In this document: positions 53,074-60,347 of the stretch, piece after piece
Numbering within the stretch: the stretch's first letter is position 1
How the letters are laid out: every line of letters starts with the position of its first letter
From: Candidatus Thiomargarita nelsonii
GTDB taxonomy: Bacteria; Pseudomonadota; Gammaproteobacteria; Beggiatoales; Beggiatoaceae
Length of the DNA: 64,000 nucleotides
Assembly (NCBI GenBank): GCA_000785145.2
Contig: JSZA02000015.1
Span: forward strand, 1-64,000
Direction: 5' to 3'
Made by a program: the position numbers and the translations under genes
The notes under the pieces: model-generated
Database searches by the model: none
Told to the model about the DNA's origin: nothing
Seen by the model: the letters and a program-made list of their open reading frames with translations, nothing else

Positions 53074-53328
53074 ATGCAAGTCATTTCACTGAGAACGGCT
53101 CAAGAAAACTTGGAGACGATTTTTGAGCATGTCTACCAAAATCATGAGCCTCATATTGTTAATATAGAAAATCATCAAAATGTTGTCATTCTGTCGCTTG
53201 ATGATTACAATTCATGGACTGAAACTAACTATTTGCTTTCAAGTCCCAAAAACGCTGAAAGACTTTTGAATTCTTTGAAAAAAGCCAGAGAGGGTCAGGT
53301 TTTTGAACGGGAGTTAATTGAAGAATGA
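53074..53328 (+). CDS. YefM/Phd-type antitoxin
   Basis: 84 residues: MQVISLRTAQENLETIFEHV is the Phd/YefM N-terminal fold, NHQNVVILSLDDYNSWTETN the core, and YLLSSPKNAERLLNSLKKAR the toxin-binding tail. The 4-bp ATGA overlap with the toxin is standard. A ribosome-binding site (CAGGAAAGAAAACC) precedes ATG 53074. Represses its operon with the toxin. Confidence 0.92.
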   Translation: MQVISLRTAQENLETIFEHVYQNHEPHIVNIENHQNVVILSLDDYNSWTETNYLLSSPKNAERLLNSLKKAREGQVFERELIEE

Positions 53329-53585
53329 AACTTGTTTTTACTGAAGAATCGTGGGAAGATTACCTCTATTGGCAACAAACAGATAAAAAGACTTTAAAGA
53401 GAATTAATCAACTTATTAGTGCCATCAAAAGAGACCCTTTTGATGGAATAGGCAAACCAGAGCCTTTAAAGCATAAACTTGAAGGTTGTTGGTCACGGCG
53501 CATAACTGAGGAACATAGACTTGTCTATGAAATTGTAGGTGATACGGTCAAAATAATCGGTTGTCGATACCATTATGGACGCTAG
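53325..53585 (+). CDS. yoeB: YoeB-type mRNA interferase toxin, intact
   Basis: 86 residues: MKLVFTEESWEDYLYWQQTD, DPFDGIGKPEPLKHKLEGCW, SRRITEEHRLVYEIVGDTVK, CRYHYGR. All YoeB landmarks including the catalytic region SRRITEEHRLVY and the C-terminal RYHY are present. Compare the broken copy at 18551-18881, which lacks the RRITEEH step. Cleaves mRNA at the ribosomal A site when free of YefM. Confidence 0.94.
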   Translation: MKLVFTEESWEDYLYWQQTDKKTLKRINQLISAIKRDPFDGIGKPEPLKHKLEGCWSRRITEEHRLVYEIVGDTVKIIGCRYHYGR

Positions 53586-53653
53586 AACAAAAAAAAGAGC
53601 AGAGCATGGAAATCCATCCTTGAACAGCGGGGTTTTGGTAACCCCACGGTTCT

Positions 53654-54631
53654 TTAAAGGGCTTCCGCTAATTTAGCAAAAAAGCTTTGCGTTAACTTGA
53701 TCTGTTCAAGAGAATTTCCCACGCGATTGACTGTATTACGAAACATTGCCCCGTATGGTTGCCCTTTGCTATACCAAGATAAATGTTTACGTGCCATCCG
53801 TACCCCAGTATATTCTCCATAAAATTGATAGAGTTTCTCCAGATGAGCCAATAAAGTGTCGCGGATTTCAGTCAGAGAGGGGGCGGACAATTTTTCTCCC
53901 GTTTTTAAATAGTAGTCTATTTCACGAAATATCCACGGACGACCCAAGGCAGCACGTCCTATCATCACCGCATCCGCTCCTGTATAATCTAATACATACT
54001 TGGCTTTTTCTGGACTACGAATATCGCCATTGGCAATCACAGGTATTTTAATATTCGCCTTGATCGCGGCAATCGTATCATATTCCGCCTCGCCACTAAA
54101 TCCACAGGCACGAGTACGCCCATGAATAGCTAAAGCTTGTATCCCGGCTTGTTCCGCTATTTGGGCAATACGCAGGCCGTTACGGTGTGCTTTATCCCAG
54201 CCGGTGCGTATTTTTAAGGTGACGGGCACCGAAACGGCGTTAACCACAGCATCGAGAATTTGAGCCACCCGTGTTTCATCTTTTAATAAGGCGGAACCCG
54301 CCATAACATTACAGACTTTTTTTGCGGGGCAGCCCATGTTAATATCAATCATTTGTGCGCCATTTTCTACGTTATATTGCGCCGCTTTTGCCAATAATTC
54401 TGGATCGGCACCGGCAATTTGTATACAACGCGGTTCAGTTTCACCGTCATGATTGGCACGGCGTTTAGTTTTTTCGCTGCCCCAAAGTAGCGAATTTGAT
54501 GAAATCATTTCTGATACCGCCATGCCAGCACCGAGTTGTTTACAGAGTTGTCGGAAAGGGCGATCTGTGACGCCTGCCATGGGGGCTAGGATGAGTTTGT
54601 TTTTTAGGGTATAAGTGCCTATTTTAACCAT
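53654..54631 (-). CDS. dusB: tRNA-dihydrouridine synthase B
   Basis: 325 residues. MVKIGTYTLKNKLILAPMAG and VTDRPFRQLC open the FMN-binding barrel; IDINMGCPAKKVCNVMAGSAL has the catalytic Cys; TLKIRTGWDKAHRNG, ALAIHGRTRACGFSGEAEYD, VIANGDIRSPEKAK and DAVMIGRAALGRPWIF complete the family pattern. Reduces uridine to dihydrouridine in tRNA. Often next to fis; no fis here. Confidence 0.95.
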   Translation of the reverse strand: MVKIGTYTLKNKLILAPMAGVTDRPFRQLCKQLGAGMAVSEMISSNSLLWGSEKTKRRANHDGETEPRCIQIAGADPELLAKAAQYNVENGAQMIDINMGCPAKKVCNVMAGSALLKDETRVAQILDAVVNAVSVPVTLKIRTGWDKAHRNGLRIAQIAEQAGIQALAIHGRTRACGFSGEAEYDTIAAIKANIKIPVIANGDIRSPEKAKYVLDYTGADAVMIGRAALGRPWIFREIDYYLKTGEKLSAPSLTEIRDTLLAHLEKLYQFYGEYTGVRMARKHLSWYSKGQPYGAMFRNTVNRVGNSLEQIKLTQSFFAKLAEAL

Positions 54632-54833
54632 TTATGTTAACCTTATATATAAGTAGCTCAACAAAAGTATTTTAACATTTTAAACTTTCAAAGAAATCCT
54701 TTTTTTAGGTGGGTTGGGCGTCCCGCCACTTCGTTGCGCGGGCAACCACAAGGGATTGCCCCTACCCACCCTACATACTACTATTTTTTTAAGATAGGAG
54801 TCCAAGATTTATCTTGGACGGAGGTATAAATTT
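54632..54833. repeat. Repeat-containing spacer upstream of the phosphoesterase gene
   Basis: Contains GGTGGGTTGGGCGTCCCGCC, GGGCAACC...GGATTGCCCC (54740-54767), CCCACCCTAC and an inverted CCAAGATTTATCTTGG copy (54800-54818). No gene seen. Confidence 0.7.
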
Positions 54834-56312
54834 ATGAAATTTGATCGAACATTGGTATTTGGTGATTTTCACGGTGATCTGGATATCATGTTGAGCAGCA
54901 TGGCAAAAAAGGGACTTATTCGTTATGACGGAGAAATAAAGGCAGTCATAAAGCTGATAAGTGAGAACGAGTTTGAGGCAATGGTGATCCCACAGGCGCA
55001 ACCCGTTCGGATGATTTTTCTGGGTGATTACCTAGATCGTTATCATTTTGGCTACCATATTATCCAGTTTTTGGATAAAATCAGATGGGAAAATTTTGGT
55101 ATTCACCCAATATTTTTTATGGGTAATCACGACTTAATCAATTTCCATTTTTTTATCAATCCGTTTGAAATATCTGAAATCTATCACGGTTGTGGACATT
55201 CAAAATGCGATACGCTTTCTTATATCAATAATATGGGGCTCCATGATAGTCTGGAAAGTTTCAAGGCGCTTCACGGTGATGAGATAGTGAAAAAGCAAAT
55301 CGAGTTCTACGAAACCGGTAGAATTGAGTATCAAAATGATTTTTATACCTTGCGTTATGAATATCCGCAGGATCTTTCCCCACTGGCTGAATATCGCCAC
55401 TATACGGGTGATGACTATTCCAACTACTACAACCAACTGGTTAGCAAACTGGGATTGGATTCTTCGTTATTGTTGGAAAATGAAAAATTAAATTCGCATA
55501 ACGAATTGAGCTTTGTTCTCTCCAATCTATTTGAAAAATTGACCAGCGGGCAAAAAAATTGGTGGGTTATCTCTACTAAAGAGTGCCGAAGGAGTATGCT
55601 AAAGCTTGGTAATTTTAACTTTTTTATCAATAAAGACAAGCAAGAGATTCTCCCAATAGATTGGCGAATTATTTCATTAGTCTGGCGGCATCATTATGGC
55701 GATTTTTTCCGCCGTACACGATTCATCCATAACGAAGACAACACTGTCTTTGTTCATGGCGGGCTTTCTCCATTGGCGATGATGGATCCCTTGGTGTTTG
55801 GCAATCAATATGATCCTCGTCATGATACGTTCCTGCCAGATTTTAGCCTTAAAGATGTTGTTGAACGTAGCAATCGCTTGATGGCTCAAATTGTCGAAAA
55901 CGCCTTGAATGATTATAGCTTTAGGCGAATGAACGGAGCGGAGGTAGTGGATCAGATCGGATATTGGCGTGGAGTGGCTAGAGGTTTTCCAACGTTTGGC
56001 GGACCAATCTGGAGTGACTTTAACTATCTTCAAGACTGTCTTAAAAAAGATGAAAGGATTCGCTTGTTATATAAGCGTTTTAAAGAAGCCACTGGAATTG
56101 AAAGAGTCATTTGTGGTCATACGCCTTTTAAATTTGAAGATAAGCCTGAAGTCCGTTTTCTGATGAGTGGCGAATTTCAGGCAATCGGGTTGGAATATTT
56201 GTGTGTTGACAACGCTTGTTCCATCGCATACAGTGTGGATAGTAGATTAAATGGTATTGAGATTGATCGGGATGGGAAGATTTTGGATATTGGTGAAATT
56301 TTGTTTGACTAG
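54834..56312 (+). CDS. Calcineurin-like metallophosphoesterase, large
   Basis: 492 residues. The metal-binding motifs are all present: VFGDFHGDLDIM (D-x-H), FLGDYLDRYHFGYH (GD-x-x-DR), FMGNHDLI (GNHD), later TVFVHGGLSP and VICGHTPFK (GH and GHTP). The long insertion between GNHD and FVHGG (about residues 105-300) is unusual. PPP-type phosphatases or (p)ppGpp/nucleotide phosphatases share these motifs. Substrate unknown. Cytoplasmic. Preceded by an inverted CCAAGATTTATCTTGG repeat. Confidence 0.88.
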   Translation: MKFDRTLVFGDFHGDLDIMLSSMAKKGLIRYDGEIKAVIKLISENEFEAMVIPQAQPVRMIFLGDYLDRYHFGYHIIQFLDKIRWENFGIHPIFFMGNHDLINFHFFINPFEISEIYHGCGHSKCDTLSYINNMGLHDSLESFKALHGDEIVKKQIEFYETGRIEYQNDFYTLRYEYPQDLSPLAEYRHYTGDDYSNYYNQLVSKLGLDSSLLLENEKLNSHNELSFVLSNLFEKLTSGQKNWWVISTKECRRSMLKLGNFNFFINKDKQEILPIDWRIISLVWRHHYGDFFRRTRFIHNEDNTVFVHGGLSPLAMMDPLVFGNQYDPRHDTFLPDFSLKDVVERSNRLMAQIVENALNDYSFRRMNGAEVVDQIGYWRGVARGFPTFGGPIWSDFNYLQDCLKKDERIRLLYKRFKEATGIERVICGHTPFKFEDKPEVRFLMSGEFQAIGLEYLCVDNACSIAYSVDSRLNGIEIDRDGKILDIGEILFD

Positions 56313-56333
56313 CCAAGGGCAACCACAAGTAAT

Positions 56334-56420
56334 GTAGGGTGCGTCCTGGGCATAAATTAAGAGTCACGGTGCGTAGGACGCACCCTACAACACCTCGTCC
56401 AAAATAAATTTTGGACTCCT
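56334..56420. repeat. GTAGGGTGCGTCC element and CCAAAATAAATTTTGG repeat
   Basis: GTAGGGTGCGTCC, TGGGCATAAATTAAGAGTCA, CGGTGCGTAGGACGCACCC, then TCCAAAATAAATTTTGGACT. It lies between the phosphoesterase gene and the antiporter operon. Confidence 0.85.
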
Positions 56421-56432
56421 AAATGTAACGAT

Positions 56433-56732
56433 ATGATAATAATTGGAAATATTTTAATACTCATCGGTGCAAGCTTTTTATTTTTAGGCGCATTAGGATT
56501 GGTACGAATGCCAGATGTCTATAACCGCATTCAAGCCGGCACTAAAGCCACCACATTGGGCACTTTAGCCATGTTAGCTGGAGTGGCATTCCATCACCCA
56601 ACATGGCTGCCTAAAATAATATTGATTGCCCTATTTATTTTGCTAACCTCTCCGGTAGCCTCATCCACGATTGCCCGTGCTGCCAAGATGGCAGGTTTAC
56701 GCACTCAAAAAAACCAACAGGAGGAATGCTAA
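56433..56732 (+). CDS. mnhG: Na+/H+ antiporter subunit G (MnhG/MrpG)
   Basis: 99 residues, three membrane helices. Signature LGALGLVRMPDVYNRIQAGT and KATTLGTLAMLAGVAFHHPT; then LIALFILLTSPVASSTIARA. First gene of a five-gene antiporter-like operon in which neighbours overlap or nearly touch. Its stop overlaps the next start by 7 bp. MrpG is a small structural subunit of multi-subunit cation/proton antiporters. Confidence 0.92.
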   Translation: MIIIGNILILIGASFLFLGALGLVRMPDVYNRIQAGTKATTLGTLAMLAGVAFHHPTWLPKIILIALFILLTSPVASSTIARAAKMAGLRTQKNQQEEC

Positions 56733-56992
56733 TGTTATTTTGGGTCGCATTAATTAGTCTTGTGGTAATGCTAGGCGCGGCTTTTGCCGTAGTCTTTTTG
56801 CGTCATTATTTAGCGGCAACCGCTGCCGCCTCTGTTGTCTCTTTAGCACTCTCAGTGTTATTTGTGGTGCTACAAGCACCAGACGTGGCTTTAGCTGAAG
56901 CTGCGGTGGGTGCCGGTGTGAGTGGCGTTCTCTTGGCTTTAACCTTACGTCGCGTTGGTCTTTGGAAGAGGACATCTGATGAAATTACGTGA
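56726..56992 (+). CDS. MbhD/DUF4040-type antiporter subunit
   Basis: 88 residues, three helices: LISLVVMLGAAFAVVFLRHY, SLALSVLFVVLQAPDVALAE, AAVGAGVSGVLLALTLRRVG. The A-P-D-V-A-x-x-E-A motif is typical of DUF4040, which forms part of the C-terminal region of MrpA in the fused version. As a free subunit it corresponds to MbhD. 7-bp overlap with mnhG and 14-bp overlap with the next gene. Confidence 0.85.
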   Translation: MLMLFWVALISLVVMLGAAFAVVFLRHYLAATAAASVVSLALSVLFVVLQAPDVALAEAAVGAGVSGVLLALTLRRVGLWKRTSDEIT

Positions 56993-57662
56993 AATAAGTG
57001 GCCTTATTTTCATAATTGGTCTTGGTTTACTACTAGGTGCAGTCCTAAAAATATTGGCTTATGATAATACGGTGGGCATGAGCATTCTGGCGCGTGCCCC
57101 GTTGGAGGTGGGAACGGCTAATCTCGTGACGTCTGTATTACTCGCCTATCGTGGTTTGGATACTTTGGGCGAATTAACGATTTTATTTGTCGCAGCAACG
57201 GCTGCTGGTATGGTTTTAGGGCAACGTCGTCCTGATGCCGCGTTTGAGCCGGATGCCGGATTTATCTTGCGTATTGCCGCCGATCTGTTATTTCCATTTC
57301 TGATTATTTTGGGCGTTTATATTATATTGCATGGACATCTCACACCTGGTGGTGGATTTCAAGGCGGCGCGATTTTAGCGGCAGCTTTTTTCGTCCCCAT
57401 TTTAGCCTCACCGGCAAGCCCATTCAATCATCGAGTGAGCAGCACGATTGAAGGTTTAGCAGGGGCTGCTTTTATTATTATCGGTTTAGTGGCACTCTTT
57501 GATAAAGGTGACTTTCTGGCGCCTCTGTTTGGAACGGGAGAAGTAGGGCAATTATTTTCAGCGGGCAGCTTGCCTTTGCTCTATCTAGCCGTCGGACTGA
57601 AAGTCGGGGCAGAATTGGCGGGGCTATTAGCGCGTCTGCAAGAATCTGAGGTGAGTGATTAA
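56979..57662 (+). CDS. mnhB: MbhE-MnhB fused antiporter subunit
   Basis: 227 residues from ATG 56979 (MKLREISGLIFIIGLGLLLG). Residues 1-90 correspond to the MbhE/MrpA C-terminal portion (ANLVTSVLLAYRGLDTLGEL with the E motif); residues about 95-227 to MnhB (ILRIAADLLFPFLIILGVYI, LHGHLTPGGGFQGGAILAAA). Seven or so membrane helices. Overlaps both neighbours. The TPGGGFQGG motif is the MnhB hallmark. Confidence 0.88.
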   Translation: MKLREISGLIFIIGLGLLLGAVLKILAYDNTVGMSILARAPLEVGTANLVTSVLLAYRGLDTLGELTILFVAATAAGMVLGQRRPDAAFEPDAGFILRIAADLLFPFLIILGVYIILHGHLTPGGGFQGGAILAAAFFVPILASPASPFNHRVSSTIEGLAGAAFIIIGLVALFDKGDFLAPLFGTGEVGQLFSAGSLPLLYLAVGLKVGAELAGLLARLQESEVSD

Positions 57663-58098
57663 AAAAATGACAAAAATGACAATAGAAGAAACCGCTTGGA
57701 TTTATATTTTTTCATATTGTGGTGCCATCGGATTAATACTATTAGGCATATTCGCCATGGTTATGTATCGGCACCTGATTCGGATCATATTCGGATTAAT
57801 CCTGTTAGAAGCCGGCGTCAATTTATTCTTGATAACTATCGGCTACCGCCCTAATGCAGTGGCGCCCATTTTAGTAGAGGGTCAAATTCCCGCAGCGATG
57901 GTCGATCCCATTCCACAGGCACTGGTATTAACCGCTATTGTCATTGGCGTAGGTGTCCAAGCTTTAGCACTTGCTTTAGTCGTCAAAACGTATAAAGCGT
58001 ATGGCACTTTGGATACGAAAGTTTTAGCAGAAAAGATTGCACAAGAAAGCGGTACGCACGTCATTGATGGCATACCCGTTGAGGAAACATCAGCATGA
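57655..58098 (+). CDS. mnhC: Antiporter subunit C (NuoK-like MnhC)
   Basis: Up to 147 residues; the GTG at 57655 overlaps the mnhB end, while ATG 57667 or 57676 are alternatives. Three membrane helices: YCGAIGLILLGIFAMVMYRH, LIRIIFGLILLEAGVNLFLI, IPQALVLTAIVIGVGVQALA. LLEAGVNL and DPIPQALVLTAIVIG are diagnostic of the NuoK/MnhC family. The C-terminal tail is soluble. Confidence 0.92.
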   Translation: MIKKMTKMTIEETAWIYIFSYCGAIGLILLGIFAMVMYRHLIRIIFGLILLEAGVNLFLITIGYRPNAVAPILVEGQIPAAMVDPIPQALVLTAIVIGVGVQALALALVVKTYKAYGTLDTKVLAEKIAQESGTHVIDGIPVEETSA

Positions 58099-59546
58099 AT
58101 GGCATTTGGTTAGTTGCATTGCCTTTACTCGGCGCATTTTTGCTCCCTATCATATATCGTCAACACACCAGCGTTGGCTATTGGACAGGACCTGTCATAC
58201 TCATATTGAACTTAGCGATTGCTTTGGGATTATGGGATCGCACACCACAGAGTATCGCTATGGGAGGCTTTTCCGCTCCCTTGGGTATCCTATTTTATGT
58301 GGATCAACTCGCCCTTTTATTTGTCATACTGGTTGTGCTAGGGACTTTAATATTATGGCTAGGCAAAGAGAGGGGACGGATTCAGGAAGAAACATTGCTG
58401 CTGTTGATTGTCGCTGGCGGTTGTGGACTGGCGTTATCGGGTGACTTATTTAATATCTATGTATTTTATGAAATAGTCGCTGTCGCTTCTTATGGATTAG
58501 CCGCGAGCCGAGGGAACGGTGCTGGCTATGCCGCGAGTATCCGTTTCCTGATTTTGGGTGCGCTTGGCTCAAGCCTACTATTATTGGGCATTGCCTTGAT
58601 TTACGCCGTCACTGGCACACTGAATTTAGCCCACCTAGCCCATCTCGCGCCAGAAAAGCTAAATGGCGAGGTTGGCTTAGTGGCATTTGCTTTGATGTTG
58701 ATAGGCTTTGGCGTTAAAGCTGAAATATTTCCGGTTAATACATGGGTACCAGAAGTCTATACCACCGCACCCGCTCGAATTTCCGCGCTGTTAGGCGGAA
58801 TAGTCTCCAAACTAGCCCTGTTAGTGGTATTACGGATACTGGTGTTGATGTATGCGGACACTACCGCGCCTCTGTTATTGCTCAGCTTAGGCGTTTTAGG
58901 GGTGATCAGCGGAGAATTAGCGGCGCTACGTGCCACCGATTTACGACAAGTTTTAGCCTATTCATCTATCGGACAACTGGGCTTAGTTGCCATTGCCTTT
59001 GCTATTCCGGGACCCGCTGGCGTGATTGCTGGCATTGCCCTTGCTCTCCATCACGCATTGGTCAAACCTGCCTTGTTTATGCTAACCCAAGCGTGGGGAG
59101 GACACATCAACAAATTAATCGGTGCCTCACAAGTCTCCATGCTGAGTACCTTATTATTTTTAGTATTGGCACTTTCGCTGGTTGGTATCCCACCGCTGCC
59201 CGGTTTTTGGGCCAAGTTTTTGTTATTGAAAGGCGCCTTAGCTACCAACATCGGCGGGTATCAAATGGCAATCGCGGTGGTATTAATAGCGACGGTGATA
59301 GAAACTGCCTATTTTCTACGCATTGCGCGTTTAATGTTTCAAGAGCCAACTAAAAAACCAACTGCGGAGATACCACACATACGTGAACTGGCACCCGCCC
59401 TGAGCTTGGTTACATTACTTTTTATCAGTGTTTTGACTGTTGGGGCAATTGGTGAGAGTCTAACGACAGTTGCTGAGGAGGCGGCGGATAGGGAGGCTTA
59501 TATTAATAATAATACGCTACCAACAAATTGGCTCAGTGATAACTGA
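58095..59546 (+). CDS. mnhD: Antiporter subunit D (NuoN/NuoM-like MnhD)
   Basis: 483 residues, about 14 membrane helices. Overlaps mnhC by 4 bp (ATGA). Proton-channel family landmarks: DLFNIYVFYEIVAVASYGLA, GFGVKAEIFPVNTWVPEVYT (the conserved Lys), LRQVLAYSSIGQLGLVAIAF, LALHHALVKPALFMLTQAWG and IPPLPGFWAKFLLLKGALAT. Last gene of the operon: mnhG-mbhD-mbhE/B-mnhC-mnhD. No MnhA, MnhE or MnhF is seen in the window, so the complex is incomplete here, or a reduced version. Confidence 0.93.
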   Translation: MNGIWLVALPLLGAFLLPIIYRQHTSVGYWTGPVILILNLAIALGLWDRTPQSIAMGGFSAPLGILFYVDQLALLFVILVVLGTLILWLGKERGRIQEETLLLLIVAGGCGLALSGDLFNIYVFYEIVAVASYGLAASRGNGAGYAASIRFLILGALGSSLLLLGIALIYAVTGTLNLAHLAHLAPEKLNGEVGLVAFALMLIGFGVKAEIFPVNTWVPEVYTTAPARISALLGGIVSKLALLVVLRILVLMYADTTAPLLLLSLGVLGVISGELAALRATDLRQVLAYSSIGQLGLVAIAFAIPGPAGVIAGIALALHHALVKPALFMLTQAWGGHINKLIGASQVSMLSTLLFLVLALSLVGIPPLPGFWAKFLLLKGALATNIGGYQMAIAVVLIATVIETAYFLRIARLMFQEPTKKPTAEIPHIRELAPALSLVTLLFISVLTVGAIGESLTTVAEEAADREAYINNNTLPTNWLSDN

Positions 59547-59759
59547 TTCTCGTTCCCACGCTCTGCGCTCATCGAGCCGACACAAGTTTATTTTTAGCAA
59601 GCGTAGGGTGCGTCCCACGCACCCTCTTTCCACCTTTATGTGCGTAGGACGCACCCTACACTTGCTTTTTTTATATGCCGAAGCAAGCGTAGGGTGCGTC
59701 CCACGCACCCTCTTTCCACCTTTATGTGCGTAGGACGCACCCTACACTTGCTTTTTTTA
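59547..59759. repeat. Paired GTAGGGTGCGTCC elements, tandem duplicated
   Basis: Two ~90-bp tandem units, each AAGCGTAGGGTGCGTCCCAC, CTCTTTCCACCTTTATGTGC, GTAGGACGCACCCTACACTT and GCTTTTTTTATATGCCGAAG (59598-59679 and 59688-59769). The second merges into the 5' end of the next gene fragment. Confidence 0.85.
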
Positions 59760-60110
59760 TATGCCGAAGATTCAAATTATAGCTCGGTTTACACAACATT
59801 AAAAGAGTGTCGAGTTATTGAATCATCAGCAAATAACCCAGATGCCGAAATTGACTACTTTTCTGAAGAATGTCCGGGGCGAGAGGATTACCGGATTTTT
59901 CTTAAAGGTATGGATTCAAGAAGCTGGCTTGTTATAAAAAAAGGTGATAAAATCATCGCTGACTTTTTTGAGGAAATCATGGAAAATGCACCTGGTAATT
60001 TTCCTTATGTTTCAGGGAAATTGGCAGAATGGCGATACAAGGGAAAAACACCCATTGCTGTTATTATAGCTGCCACTCAAGAAATGCTGAAAAATACAAT
60101 GGCCACTTAA
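59760..60110 (+). pseudogene. Uncharacterised protein with N-terminus replaced by repeats
   Basis: From about 59760 the frame reads YAEDSNYSSVYTTLKECRVI, NNPDAEIDYFSEECPGREDY, RIFLKGMDSRSWLVIKKGDK, PGNFPYVSGKLAEWRYKGKT and ends at 60110. The E-C-P-G-x-x-x-Y-R-[IV]-F pattern is that of small periplasmic proteins of unknown function; here the signal peptide and start are missing, replaced by repeat sequence that happens to be open in this frame. The ATG at 59761 is in another frame. Probably a truncated gene. Confidence 0.55.
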
Positions 60111-60347
60111 AATTGCTCCTGCTTTTATTCATGCTTTATAACTTATTGTTTTGAATGTAATTAAAAACAATGAACAAAAATAGGATCAAGTTTGAACGGG
60201 CAAATAAACTTCTTTTTCACCACCCCAGTTTTTTGCAGCCGGTGATTTGCGACCTTAGGCGCAAGCGAAAAGATCGTACCTCGCTGAAGAAGGAAAGCTT
60301 GTTGCTAACCGCAAGCCCAAATGGGTTCAAGCCCAAGGAGAAACGTG
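60111..60347. other. Spacer with left flank repeat of the fusion gene
   Basis: TTCTTTTTCACCACCCCA at 60210-60227 is the perfect reverse complement of 63258-63275. 60121-60230 as a whole is a diverged relative of the right-hand palindrome at 63258-63414 (shared TTTTATTCATGCTTTATAAC-like and ATCAAGTTTGA-like blocks). CAAGGAGAAACGTG precedes the fusion gene. Confidence 0.65.

Noticed and set aside
59470-59763. Forward open frame with RRVRPTHPLSTFMCVGRTLH-type repeats
   Set aside because: The residues are translations of the GTAGGGTGCGTCC palindromic repeats. The same peptides appear wherever the repeat is read in that frame.
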